A DNA stretch of 64,000 nt from Ehretia macrophylla (Eukaryota > Streptophyta > Magnoliopsida > Boraginales > Ehretiaceae). Positions 36,476 to 48,192 of this stretch are shown here, one piece after another. Each line of letters opens with the position of its first letter. Positions within the stretch are counted from its first letter, which is position 1. The DNA is taken from NCBI GenBank assembly GCA_037974665.1, contig CM075768.1, positions 590,501 through 654,500 on the forward strand, given 5' to 3'. The notes under the pieces were generated by a model. The model worked only from the letters and a program-made list of their open reading frames with translations. It ran no database searches and was not told the DNA's origin. A program made the position numbers and the translations under genes.

Positions 36476-36850
36476 ACGACTGTACATATGCATGGTATTA
36501 TTCTCATAATAATTAAGAAGAAAGATTTGTTATTCACTTGATATTTAAAGGATGCACGTGTTATTGCTCCTAATCAAATGGTATGCGCCATTTAATTCCC
36601 AATACAACATACACTAGCATCTAGAGATAGATAAAGACTTGTTATCAAACATCTCAACGGATTCTACATCTCAAACAACTAATTATCTCTAAGAAATATT
36701 AAGTGAATTTTATCTATTATCAATGTAAAGCCACGGCCTCCTCCCCTCCCGCTTGATTTTGCTTGTTATTAATGTATTATCAGATACGCAATATATATTA
36801 TATATATAGAATTTGGTTTTGTTGCCTTTTTCCTCAATTAAACATGTAAC
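35921..36850. other. 5' flank of the TAF1A-like gene
   Basis: A CT-rich leader (CTCTCTCTCTCCCACTCACT, about 35960-35985) and a TATA-like TAATATATAAAA near 35993-36004 lie upstream of the exon 1 start, so this is a plausible minus-strand promoter. Further right lie a (TA)n tract at 36405-36472 and AT-rich sequence with no gene seen. Confidence 0.45.
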
Positions 36851-37800
36851 TAACTTTATCCACAATGAGTAGACCTATTGCAGTGCAATTCATTAGACGT
36901 GTTATTGGTGATGGAACTAAGACTTTTCTCTTGTGGGATCCCTAGCTCCCAAATGGTTCTATTTTTGAGTTTATGAGGTCTAACAATTTGGCTATTCCGG
37001 ATTATATCAAAGCTCTAAAAGTCTCATGTTGCATCAACAATAATCAATGGAGATGGCTGTAGGATTTGAATTTTATCGCAAATCTCAACCCACCTTTTTT
37101 ACGGTGCAAAACCGAAGTAATTTGATTGTATGGAATAACGACTCTTCAAGTAACTTTTCCAACCGAAAAACTTGGAATGCCATTAGAGGTTCAGGTGTGA
37201 AGATGATATAGGTTGATCTTGTTTGGAAGTTGATATTCCCCGCCAAAGCTTTTGTGTGTGGCTTAATTGTCTCAACAGGCTTTCGACTTTGTATAGATTG
37301 ATGGAATGAGGAGTTGTTAATGAGGCTAAATGTGTGTTCTGCTTACTAAATCAGGAATGCAGGGGCCATTTATTCTTTCAGTGCCCGTTTACTAAGAGAG
37401 TTTGGGAGCGTTGTGCTAGGAAGATGAGATGTGGTGATGTCTCCTTTGATTGGGAGTCCATTATTAATAAGTTGGCGAGAATGAGTAGAAGGAAAAGTTT
37501 AAAGTCTGACCTCATCAAAATCACTCTTTGTCCTTGTGTCTACAATGTGTGGATCGAACGTAACAATAGGATCTACAATTCGATTGCGAATTCAGAGGAT
37601 CAAATTATTGAGAAAAAGTTTTTGGATGTTAGGGAAAAAATTTGTACTCAACATAATTATAGTAGTAGTCTTGAAAATAGTATCATTTGTACAGAATAGT
37701 GCATCAGTTTGAATTGATGTCACCCTCTTTGTATTTGGTGTTTGTTGTGGAATGAAATGAATTACTTGCATAACAAAAAAACAAAAAAAAAAGTTTGTAT
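36850..37800 (+). mobile_element. LINE (L1-type) 3' remnant with RT zinc-binding domain
   Basis: The best-preserved piece is 37334-37699, a reverse-transcriptase-associated zinc-binding domain (zf-RVT): CVFCLLNQECRGHLFFQC, then PFTKRVWERC and CVYNVWIERNNRIYN. Upstream to about 36850 there are ORF2-like fragments in different frames (MSRPIAVQFIRRVIGDG, TFLLWDP) with stops and frame changes. After the stop at about 37697 comes a short 3' UTR ending in an A-rich tail (about 37770-37795), as expected for a LINE. It is a 5'-truncated, dead non-LTR element. The left boundary is approximate. Confidence 0.75.
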
Positions 37801-39096
37801 AGTTTATTCATTCTTACATTGCAAATTTTGGCCTTGCCAAGTTTTTTGTTCATGGTGATTTTGCTTGCTCATCCAACAGACAGAATATTGCAAAGTTCCT
37901 ATAGCTAATTATATAATTTGATGAGATGAAAATTAACTTATTTTCTTTGGTGAGTTTCATACACGTGCTGCATATGAAAAAGTGAAAAAATATATATATA
38001 TAAAGTACCTGGAGATGAAGGAACGAAAGAGAAATTTCGCAAGCTCAGTCGCGTATTTTTAATTCCTTTTTCTAGCTCATTATCTTCTCTATAAGTGATA
38101 TGCCTAATTAAGTTATTGATGACCCACTAAAATTTAAAATAATGACTACTAAAGTCCAAACCCGTTAGACTATGCAAGGAGAGAGAGAGACAGAGAGAGA
38201 GAAAAGAGTTTAATTTCAGTAGCAGATTGGATTAAAGTAGTAAAAGCATAACAAGTCAAGCAGGTTAATCAGCAAACCATGTGAAGTAGTAAACTAAGCA
38301 AAACATCATCAAAAATCAAAACAAAACAACCAACATGATTAGCACACGCCCTCTCGATCAGAAGAAGCAAAAATCTGCAGCCAAAAACACCTTAAGCAGC
38401 AAAATCCATCCATCCCATCAGTTGCCATCAGATGAAGCATGATTCTGCAGCATACTACCTAAAGCAGAAAGCTGACAATATCAATAATATTCATTCTATA
38501 AATTAAATGTAGCCCAAGAATAGAAATAAAACTCAAAAAGGACAAACTTTTTTCTAGTACAAAATTACACTACTACGTACTGGAGATACGGAAAGTATAG
38601 AAGATTTACGTTAGTTGTGAAAGAGCAAATTAGTACACTAAAATCAAATGATAAGATTTTCCAAGAATGAAGAAGATTCCAAAAGATGAGTAAGAAACAA
38701 CATATATTGAAATAAGAAAACATATCTATTCTACTTTACCAACATCGGCCAGAGAGAAAGGCGCATATTTCTGATGAGAAACAAAAAAACAAAAAAAAAA
38801 TGGCAAAACGGTCAAAAACCAACACAACAAAATAAGAACAATTATATACTAATCGAATGCAGTATTGGCAAATTATCATTGGTACTTGCATTATTTTCTT
38901 CAAACAACTTATTTCAAAAACAAACATAATAGTTAGATTATTGTAATTAGAAGCTACCGGAATTGAGATAGATTAAAAAAAAAAAAGATGTATGTAGCAT
39001 TCTCCAAAGTTCCACAACATCTTAGCACATATAATCAATCAGCTATGTAAATTAATTAATTAGAGAAACAGAGAGAATACCACCTTCCTTTTATGA
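37801..39096. other. Region between the LINE and the GeBP gene (3' flank of the GeBP gene)
   Basis: AT-rich, with a GA microsatellite near 38180-38205. No open frame worth calling and no recognisable element. The right part probably holds the 3' UTR of the minus-strand GeBP gene. Confidence 0.5.
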
Positions 39097-39843
39097 TCAA
39101 TGATCATTTCTTTCTTTCTTGAATGATTTCAAGGTCCGCTTTAGTTGCTTCTTTTGTCGTTTTAAGCGCTTGAATAAATCCTCAAGTTGTTGCGACGACA
39201 TATCAATGAAGTCGTCATCGTGGTCTTGTTGCATCCCCACAGTAGCAACTTCACTGGATTTAACACCAGTACTAGTACCCCATATTCTTTTAGATAATTT
39301 TCCTAGTCTTTTGTCATGAGGGGTTTGTCTCATGATTTTTTCTACTCTTTCCAGATGTCGCATGTACTTGCGTTTCAAGTGCTTCATTTTATCTTTTAGT
39401 TGTCCTTTGTTACAAGCAAGTTGAAGTTTACCCTGAATGAAGTCCAAGAAACGCTGCAAATTAGCATTTGCTTCAATACCTCTACTGCGCCTGTACTTAA
39501 TCATGCCCTTAAGTATGCTGATCTCGTCTTCCTTACTCCATTTTCTCTTGAAAAGGGAACTTTTATTATTCTCACTACTAGTTTGTTTTGCTGAAACAAC
39601 AACAATATCATTAGAGGACGAATTATCCAATTTCGTTCTTTTCTTCTTACTTGTTGCGCCTTGCTGCTTCTTCTTCTTCTTCTTCTTCATGTCGTCTTCC
39701 ATAGGCGGCCGCCTTTTTTTGGACCACATTTTTCCCTTTTCAGCTGTTGCTGCTTCATCTTCACTTTCCGACCCTTCGTTTTCATTTGATGGGTTTTGAG
39801 CTATCAAGTACTCCTCCTCCTCCTCCTTGTCAGAAGAAACCAT
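39097..39843 (-). CDS. GeBP/STKL-family transcription factor (DUF573)
   Basis: A single-exon protein of 248 residues. The N-terminal third is acidic and then very basic (MKKKKKKKQQGATSKKKRTK, about residues 52-71, a likely nuclear localisation signal). Residues about 98-189 form the DUF573 DNA-binding domain typical of GLABROUS1 enhancer-binding protein and storekeeper-like proteins: FKRKWSKEDEISILKGMIKY, then KGQLKDKMKHLKRKY and ending LSKRIWG. The C-terminal end (QLEDLFKRLKRQKKQLKRTL) looks like a coiled or leucine-rich helix for dimerisation. Members of this plant-specific family regulate trichome, cytokinin and sugar-response genes; which of these applies here is unknown. A paralogue lies at 59179 on the other strand. 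The frame is intact and the start has an upstream TATA-like box. Confidence 0.88.
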   Translation of the reverse strand: MVSSDKEEEEEYLIAQNPSNENEGSESEDEAATAEKGKMWSKKRRPPMEDDMKKKKKKKQQGATSKKKRTKLDNSSSNDIVVVSAKQTSSENNKSSLFKRKWSKEDEISILKGMIKYRRSRGIEANANLQRFLDFIQGKLQLACNKGQLKDKMKHLKRKYMRHLERVEKIMRQTPHDKRLGKLSKRIWGTSTGVKSSEVATVGMQQDHDDDFIDMSSQQLEDLFKRLKRQKKQLKRTLKSFKKERNDH

Positions 39844-39878
39844 TTTGGTTTTTGAATCATCTTCTGCTTTAATTATTA

Positions 39879-39893
39879 TGTATATAAATATTC
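39879..39893 (-). promoter_or_regulatory. TATA-like box upstream of the first GeBP gene
   Basis: On the minus strand ATATTTATATACATA lies about 40 bp before the start codon at 39843. If used, the 5' UTR would be very short. Position and composition are the only evidence. Confidence 0.3.
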
Positions 39894-40043
39894 TATTGAC
39901 TCTTCATTTTCCTTCTTTTTTTTGAGTTCCAAGACTCCAAAACCGAATATATTTTTAACCATTCTTAACCACACATAATTAGGTCTCATCAAACAAAACA
40001 AAAAAGAAAACAAATGGAGTTAAAATGTTTTTTTTTTTTTTAG

Positions 40044-41139
40044 AGTAAAATGCATAATACACCAATGTGTTATATGAAAATTGCACAACAAACTATTTAT
40101 TTTAAAAAGTGACAAATACCCCCATTGTGTTACACAAAATATTGCACACTCTTCCCAATAACAAATTCCGTTAATGTCTATTAACAGTAAGTGTAAAATA
40201 ACCTTATTGTCTTTTATTTATTTTCATATTTTTCTTTTCTTTTTCATTTTTTTTTCTCAAACGATGCTTCCCAAGTAGCTATCCATCTCTTCCAATTGGG
40301 TGGCAACACGTGGCACTGATGGCCTTGAGAAATATAAGAATAATATAATACCCCACTAAAAGATTCGAACCCGCGCCGTTTCCTTAAGAAATTGATAGGA
40401 TAACCACTGAGCCAAAGCATTACACTTGTTTGTTTGTGACACAAAATTGTATTTGTAATGTTCAAGTAAAAAAAGATCACCATCTTCTTCATTCACCATC
40501 TGCGTTTTAGAATGGACTTACAGTACCACATCTGCATCGCTTATACAGAAACACCTAACAGTTTTCAACCTTTTCCCCACACACCAATTCATCATTATTT
40601 AAGATTAAAAATTAAGTAATGATTTTAATTAAATATGAACTTACATATTATTCTGCAAAAAAAGTGAACCCACATATTACATATATATGTATGTATGTAT
40701 GTATGTATATGTAATATGTAGATATTTAACTTTGTTTTGCAGATCTTGCTAACTAAATGCAAATCTCCTAAATGATAATCCGAAATAAAATTTTAAAAAA
40801 ATGAAGAAAAAGAAAGGAAGAAAATGTTTGAAGAAGAAGTAGAAGCATTCGGGGAAGGTGGATTTGTTTAGTTGGAGAGTAAAAGGCAAAAAAAAATGAA
40901 AAAGGTGAGAACAAATCAAGGGCATATTAGTCATATAATATTTGTCTAAAGGCTTAATATATCTTCAAATGCGTCTTTGGCATGTGTATTACACTCTCAG
41001 TTAATATTAACAGAAAATTAGACAGGAAGAAGTATAATGCAACATTTTGTGCAACACAAAGGGGTATTTGTTACTTTTTAAAATACAGAGTATATTATGC
41101 AATTTTCATATAACACAGGGGAGTATTATACATTTTACT
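40044..41139. mobile_element. TIR element (probably Mutator-like, nonautonomous)
   Basis: An element of about 1.1 kb with long imperfect terminal inverted repeats. The left end starts AGTAAAATGCATAATACACC and the right end finishes GTATTATACATTTTACT. The inner arms pair over phrases such as ACAAATACCCCCATTGTGTT and AACACAAAGGGGTATTTGT. The flanks are T-rich (TTTTTTTAG against TTTTTTTAT), allowing a 9-bp target duplication with one mismatch. There is no transposase. The interior carries a tRNA-derived SINE-like segment and a GTAT microsatellite near 40686-40710. Confidence 0.7.
40247..40430 (-). mobile_element. tRNA-derived SINE-like segment
   Basis: On the minus strand an A-box TGGCTCAGTGG (40404-40414) and a B-box GGTTCGAATCT (40361-40371) are spaced about 33 bases apart, as in an internal Pol III promoter. 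They are followed by a tRNA-unrelated body and an A-rich tail (plus-strand T run near 40245-40256). The tRNA-like part does not fold into an obvious complete tRNA, so a SINE is more likely than a tRNA gene. It lies within the TIR element. Confidence 0.5.
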
Positions 41140-43159
41140 TTTTTTTATTTAATTTGTTTTTTTATACTAAAACACGATATGTTGCATTTTCGGAATTTTG
41201 GTTATTCTTCTGTTTCCATTTGTCAAATGCTGGTAGATGTTAGAGGTTATGTGTATGAATACGATCCAATTCATAAGACACCAAATTAAATATCATTTCC
41301 TACAATTCTATTGAAAATTGCTCGAGTTTGTGGTATACTCAATAGAAAGGCGGGTCTCCGTGTTATATATTCATCTCTACCAAGAGAAGGTGAATAAACG
41401 TAAAAATTGATTTGCTAACTTTATTCCTCACCAACTCAACTCATCTCAACAACAAAATTTACAATGACAAAATGACAACATACAGTGACAAAACTTGCCA
41501 TGGATTTTTACGTCATGATGGCCAAAATGCAATGCAATATACATGCAGCTCCCAAGAATAATCTAAAAAATAGTACATTATGGTCACCATTACAATTTAC
41601 TCGCTAATCCTTGCATCGTTCAAGTCCATCATTATTGAGCAACACAACCTAATCACCACAACCACACTAGCTAATTTCATAAAATAATAATACAACTCAT
41701 GAATAATAATAATAAATAGAGTTAAAATTTTGGCCCTCAAATCAAATGTTGTCATACGCGATCTGCAGGACTAACACAAAAAACATCGAATGGTCCGTGT
41801 AAAAACCATAAAAGCTAACAATATTCTTGAACCAAAACTCAACTGATTCGTTTTTTTCAAAATAAAAAAATGCAAAATGTTTCCAGATTAAAGAAAAATA
41901 TTTACAAAGTGGAGTGAGTACCAATTAGTAATGTCTAAGTAAAAATGGTCCGAGTCTAGATGTGTAAACGAACCAGGAAAGCCTGAAGCCTTGTGTCCAG
42001 TTTTCATGGGGTGCGGCACCAAGATGATTAACGGAGAGAAGAGATGAAGTATTGGGTTTGGTTGTAACTAGTGGGACCCACGATCCCATTATATTTATTT
42101 GGCTGATCGTTGCAAGGACATTCTGGTAAGTTACTCTAAATTTGACTTAAATGTTGCTTGCACCCGCTATTGTATATATCAGCCCAAACTACCAATCTCT
42201 CCAATAAAATGGAGAATTTCAATAAATAACATACACTTATAAAAACATAACCACTTTCTAAATTGAATATATTATCTCATGGTCAAACACTCTCATTCCG
42301 TCTGCTAGTATTTTTAGAACTACTAAAGGGACGTGTTGAAAATTCTACTCAAAATAAACCTTCTGGTATGAGAGTCCTTAAGGATGAATTGATACGTCAA
42401 CACAATAGAGATTCATGAGTTTTAGGCATAAATGTTTTGCAAGTATTGTGAGCATAATTATCGATAAATTATTATCATTTATTTTATTACATATTTTATT
42501 TAGTAATCTCAAGGGTCTTTTGATCTTTTAGTTTTAAAACAAAAATCATTAAAAAGACATGCGTTTGTCATTTTTTGATTCATCACTCACGTTGTATGGC
42601 TTTTAATTGTATTATATATATTTTAATCTTTGAATATTCTCTTGAGATGTAGGAATTTGATGATAATTTTTCCTTCAAGATCAATAAACTTTGAAGTCCT
42701 ACGCAGTCCCTAGAATATCAGCCTGTTAAATTAGTTATGGTATGAGAATGCACCTAGTTGCAGCTTGGAGTTACCAAGCTGAGATCAATCTTCTCTAAAA
42801 TCCGTGTTCAAATAATTATACGAGAAGATTAAAAGAATCAAGTAATTATGAATTTTTTGAAAAGACGAAAAATTATTCATGGTTAAAATAAGGTGTTTTT
42901 TAATTTTACCAACTTACTAGATATCTTTAAAACCTGGTCCCTATATAGTAGTTAAGAGATACAAAAAGTGATATATTGAGAGAAAATAATTAAAGATAGA
43001 GCATATACATGCATGCATTAACTATTGCAATTCGTATTCTGAATATTTGCTGAGAAATACAGATATTCTTGCCATCTCTAGACTTTGGTAAGGTTTAGAC
43101 CTGCAGCTTCTTAGCACCAATCCAGGTGACTACTTGATCACTCATAACTAGCTAGCTAG
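41140..43159. other. Intergenic region
   Basis: About 2 kb of AT-rich sequence between the TIR element and the 3' end of the HhH-GPD pseudogene. I see no conserved coding segment, terminal repeats or RNA gene. Short frames here are not supported. Confidence 0.5.
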
Positions 43160-44047
43160 CTAGCTATTCTGATGAACACTACCCGTGACAAGACGATATT
43201 GTGAATGAGGTAACTCGCTCAGCTTCCCCAATTTGCTTTCGTAGTAATTGATCAGCTCCATCCTAATACCATAGAAAGGACCTCAATTAGCATAAATTAA
43301 AGCAATGAAAGAAATAATTAATTAATACAATTTGTATAATTATTTAATTACCAGAATGCTAAGCATTGGAAAGGTGCATATTTTTCATAATAGTTTTTCA
43401 CAAAAAGGTCAATGGAATGACGTTGTTTCCTGGTGGAACAATTTCTTTTACACCTGTTCCTTTTGCCACTTGTTTCATTTTCTTGGACTCCATGAACCTG
43501 ATCATATATATATATATATAGAAATTTTATAAGTAAAAAAGGAATAAATGTATTGATCAAAGAGTATAACCTTACATATCTATATATAAACTAAGCGTTT
43601 AAACCTCTTTTAAATGTCTCCTGGTTTCACTGTCTATAGGAAGTCTTTGGTAGAACCCAATGCACATCATAATACTTGCAGCAATGAAGGGGCCAATTCA
43701 TTTTTCTTTAGTTAGTTTGCGAAACAATTCTTTCTTCATGTAATATACTCATGATCTCCGACTTGATTTTTCCACTTTGAATTCTTTTAGAAAAATTTAT
43801 AATTAAAGCTGCTCTATATCCCAAGTTACAATATTTATTTAAGATCTCTACACTTAGATTAGCAACTTCATTTGCAGTGGGAAAGTTTCCTAGAGATTGA
43901 ATATCATTATTATCATTTTAATTGGACTCACTAATAACTTGCTTTATCTTCAATCCTCTCTTTGACTCAAAATTATGAATAAGGCCATTGGATAACTTAA
44001 GCTGAAGTGTGCAAAGAGATTGAGCCATCTCCAGCGACCTCTGCCAC
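43160..44047 (-). pseudogene. HhH-GPD DNA glycosylase pseudogene, exons 3-5
   Basis: Minus-strand exons 43605-44047, 43352-43497 and 43160-43262. Exon 3 starts WQRSLEMAQSLCTLQLKL and continues in phase from exon 2 at 54528. It includes GNFPTANEVANL, NLGYRAALIINFSKRIQSG, the helix-hairpin-helix segment IGPFIAASIMMCIGFYQ, and PIDSETRRHLKE, whose Asp corresponds to the catalytic Asp of the superfamily. Exon 4 has NYYEKYAPFQCLAFW and exon 5 YYESKLGKLSELPHSQYRLV, ending at TAG 43160-43162. This exon set matches the plant HhH-GPD base-excision-repair family. Damage: an in-frame TAA at 43918-43920, a frame change around 43715-43740 and a TGA at 43698-43700 just before IGPF. The enzyme would be non-functional as read. 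Confidence 0.75.
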
Positions 44048-44195
44048 CTGTAGGACTTAGAATCAGTACAAGTCAATAATACGTCTAAAACAAATGGTGC
44101 AGGGGCAGGGGATGGGTGTTTTAGGATAGGGAGAGACAGGTCGACCGTTTAGATGACTTTTTATTTGACGGACAGGAGATGAGGATTGATCTCCC

Positions 44196-45680
44196 TGTTA
44201 GGAATAATGCCCAAAAGTTAATAAATTGTATTTTAAAATTATGGATAATGTGTTATTTAATTTATTAATTCATTTAATATGAGTAGTTTATTTATTTATT
44301 ATATTATAAATGTTTTGATTGAATAAATAAAGTCCTTAGAATACTATTTATAGATTATATCTTTAGGAGTAAGGATATGAGTGACGGAATCTATAATTAT
44401 GAATATATTCTAAAAGTTATCCCCGATCATAGGATAAACTAATTGGGCGTTAATTTATCCGGATATATCGGATTACAGTCTACTAATCAAATTATATGAG
44501 ATATCAGTCTAAGCGATTTGTTTCATATCGTTATAGTAGATGTATAAGTACTTATTGTGAATAAGTAACTGGACTTGACCACCGATACAACGAATTACAT
44601 GGAATGTCAATAATTCATTGTATCATGTAATTATGCAATTAATCCTCAGACCTGAGACGCTGCGATTATCTCATGATTAAGAATGTCATGATTTGCTGGT
44701 ATAAATAAGCTAGTCCTAATCATGGATTAGACAATGTATTCAGTGGTTGTGATTTATTCCGTCATGCAGAAATGTATGTATAGACACAGAAACTGTCAAT
44801 TGGGTGTCTTATGCAATCTGATTAATTGAGTGACTTGAAATCCTTGGCCAAGGTGTAATAGTGAAAGTCGTTTCACGAATTATTCGTTAGTCACTAATTA
44901 ATTGGGTTTTGGCATATGGTCGAGTAAGAGAATTTGACAACCCAATCCATGATTCTGGCTTGATCGGGATAGTTGAGACAGTAGGATTTGATTGCATATA
45001 AATTACTATTTGGGTTCGCATGCTTGCACTTCATCTTTAATTGGGTAATCGTGATACACTGCTAGGTGTCACTCGCGATTTGCGAATTAATTAGAAAAAG
45101 TTCTAATTTAATTAATTGGTTGAATTAATTATCTGCTGCCGATTAAATTTGAACCCGAGAGGTCACACACAAATGGAATTTGCAGATTAATTGGATTAGA
45201 GAAAAAAATTAAATTAAATTTAGGATTGTCCTAAATATTAATTTAATTGGGCTCGTAGTAATTAGATGGTGATTTGATAAATATGGAGCCCAAAACTAGT
45301 AAGTTTAAGACCAGCTCACTTATGACTTAGGTCATATATATATATTTCCTATATATAGAACTATTCTAACAGAGAAAAGCTAGTACAATTTCATCAGTCA
45401 GAAAAATATATAGAATCTCTCTAGAAACCTAGTGGGGGTAGAAATCCAATTAGCAAGTACAGATTTTGTGTGGATCAATCTTGGAGGCTTCACACGTGGG
45501 GAGCTTGATTTAAATTCTACATTGAATTACGCTTCAAGAGGTAATCCTAAAACTATTGCAGATTTAATTTAATTAGATTAAATTGTTATCTGATTTAAAT
45601 ATGCATAATTAAACATGGACGGATACATGATTTATTTTCCACTGCGCAATTATTTTAATTATCATGTATATTTCCCAACA
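44196..45680 (+). repeat. 5' LTR of the copia element
   Basis: 1485 bp, starting TGTTAGGAATAATGCCC and ending ATATTTCCCAACA, followed directly by the primer-binding site. The repeat recurs at 52183-53665 (1483 bp). Confidence 0.95.
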
Positions 45681-45681
45681 G

Positions 45682-45694
45682 TGGTATCAGAGCC
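45682..45694 (+). promoter_or_regulatory. Primer-binding site of the copia element
   Basis: TGGTATCAGAGCC one base after the 5' LTR, complementary to initiator methionine tRNA. Confidence 0.9.
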
Positions 45695-45714
45695 ACCGTT
45701 CATATTTGTTATGC

Positions 45715-46022
45715 GATTTAACGTTTATGGCACGATTTCCTATATCTCTTATATTGAAATTAAAGTTGTTTAATTTTGTGATTGAAAAAATAGCCCAAAA
45801 ATCTTTCTTCCCAACTTATATGGAAAAAGTGTTTTTCATAATTAAAATTTTTGAAAAGTGCGCCTGACGGCACTACTGGGAACAGCAGCGCTGCAAGGCT
45901 GCTGTTGAGGCAACAGCGCTGCGCAAAGGAGGCAGCGCCGCTGCCAAGGCAGCCACCATGGCTGCAAGGTGCAGCCATGGTAGAAAAAGGAAGGGGATGG
46001 GGCGCAGGGAAGAGGAAAGAAA

Positions 46023-46070
<48 letters not shown>

Positions 46071-46584
46071 TTTTTTTTTTTTTTATTTTTTTATTTTTGG
46101 ATCTAGGGTTTCGACCCAGATTTGAATCCAAGTGGGGATTCGGATCCATGTCCAAACCCATGACCCAAGGGTTGGGGTTCATGGGTTGTGGGCTTGTTTT
46201 TGTTTTATTTCTTTTAATTGGGCTATTTGTTATATGGGCTTTTTGGGTTGTTTTTATTGTTGGGCTGAGCTTATTTTAATAAAAGGGTTGGAGATTTAAC
46301 GTTTATGGCACGATTTCCTATATCTCTTATATTGAAATTAAAGTTGTTTAATTTTGTGATTGAAAAAATAGCCCAAAAATCTTTCTTCCCAACTTATATG
46401 GAAAAAGTGTTTTTCATAATTAAAATTTTTGAAAAGTGCGCCTGATGGCACTACTAGGAACAACAGCGCTACAAGGCAGCTGCTGAGGCAACAGCGCTGC
46501 GCAAAGGAGGCAGCGGCAGCCACCATGGCTGCAAGGTGCAACCATGGTGGAAAAAGGAAGGGGAGGGGGCGTAGGGAAGAGGAA

Positions 46585-46658
<74 letters not shown>

Positions 46659-46851
46659 GGATCTAGGGTTTCGACCCAGATTTGAATCCAAGTGGGGATT
46701 CGGATCCATGTCCAAACCCATGACCCAAGGGTTGGGGTTCATGGGTTGTGGGCTTGTTTTTGTTTTTTTTCTTTTAATTGGGCTATTTGTTATATGGGCT
46801 CTTTGGGTTGTTTTATTGTTGGGCTGAGCTTATTTTAATAAAAGGGTTGGA
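45715..46851 (+). repeat. Tandem duplication in the copia leader
   Basis: Two adjacent copies of a unit of about 560-578 bp (45715-46292 and 46293-about 46851). Each starts GATTTAACGTTTATGGCACG and contains an alanine/GCAGC-rich stretch, an (AT)n run, a poly-T run, GGATCTAGGGTTTCGACCC and a TGGGCTT-rich end. They differ mainly in the length of the simple repeats. The open frames here come from these repeats and are not genes. Confidence 0.88.
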
Positions 46852-48192
46852 CTGTTTTATTTAAATTTAGCCCAAGACTTTATTTTAATAAAAACCCAAT
46901 TTATTTAAAACCCATATAATATTAAGAGATTTTAATTAAAAAATTGTTTATTAATTATTTTAAATAATAAATAAAAGAGTTTTTTATTTATTTTAAAATA
47001 TGAGATATTTTTCCTAATTAATAAATGGTTTATTAAATTTAGACAACTAGATATAATGAGATTATATCAAGGAAATTAATTGTGCCATATTCATGGATTA
47101 CCTATTATTTTTATGATTATGTGCTTGGATGATCATGGACTAGAATGGATGAATGAATGGATGTATGTTTATTTATTTATTTATTCATTTGGGTTTTATG
47201 TAATTATGTAAATGGGGCTTGCATGCCTCTTACCCATTTTGATAATGTAAAACCCCTATTCCCATTTATGTATCCCACTAGATTAGGAATCTATTTACAT
47301 AAATGTAACAAGGAGACCAAGTAGGACGCATCAAGGAGTTGGTGGACCCGGTTCGCAGAATAAGTTTTATGAAGCCCAACAAGGAGTAGCCCAATTATTG
47401 GGCCCTAATTTTATTTTAGGAATTCAACCCAATGGCTCCGGTTGATAATGCTCCTAGTCCATGATCATCCTATTTATTTACATGCATTTATTTATTATGC
47501 GATATATATTTCAAATGCGTGGATGGTTCTAGTTTAGTTTATGTGATAAATTGAAACCAGAAGCATGTAAAAAGTGAGACCTTAATTAAAGACCGACAAA
47601 TCTTCTCACTCTAAATATTAAGTTAATAATGATGTAATCTAAGAGTAGATTATATCGTTGCCTTCCATTATCATAGATTAATCTATGTGTTAGGCAAGTG
47701 AGTAGCTGGATGTGGACACATAGGGGCTATTTATTTGTATTAATATGTAAACGAAGTCTATAAAACATGAGATGTAGGAGAATTTGGATTCTTACTGGCT
47801 TCCAAAAATCTATCATGTGAGGGGTCGGTATTGCATTGATCCAAATTTCCTAGGATAATGGGTTTGACTTAAACAAATCTTAGAGATCAAAAATCTATAA
47901 TGTGAGGTCAAGGGAATTGTAGGCAAGTAAATTAGGATTTGTATATGATGCATTGAATAAAGTGTTATTCACTCATTAGTCTTTGTATCACCAAAAATCT
48001 ATAATGTGAAGTGAAACAAAAATTAATGGGCCCCCCCAATCCACTAAGAAAATTATTTATTTGATTTTTCGTTTTCTACTAGGGAAGTGTGGAATTCGAA
48101 AAATTTAGTGGGGGTACTATTTGATTTAAAGACCCAAGTCAAGTAGTTAATAATACGTTATCTAATTTCAATTAATTATTTTATGCAGTTAC
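46852..48192 (+). other. Copia leader, noncoding
   Basis: About 1.3 kb of A/T-rich untranslated leader between the tandem duplication and gag. No open frame of note. It contains repeated phrases AAAAATCTATAATGTGA (near 47880-48010), suggesting small internal repeats. Confidence 0.5.

Noticed and set aside
40361-40414. Candidate tRNA gene on the minus strand
   Set aside because: A and B boxes are present, but I cannot draw acceptor and anticodon stems of a complete tRNA; a SINE-like origin explains it better.
45851-46827. Frames of 130-140 residues in the copia leader
   Set aside because: They recur in both tandem leader units and consist mostly of simple repeats (IYIYIY, FFFF); not part of gag or pol.
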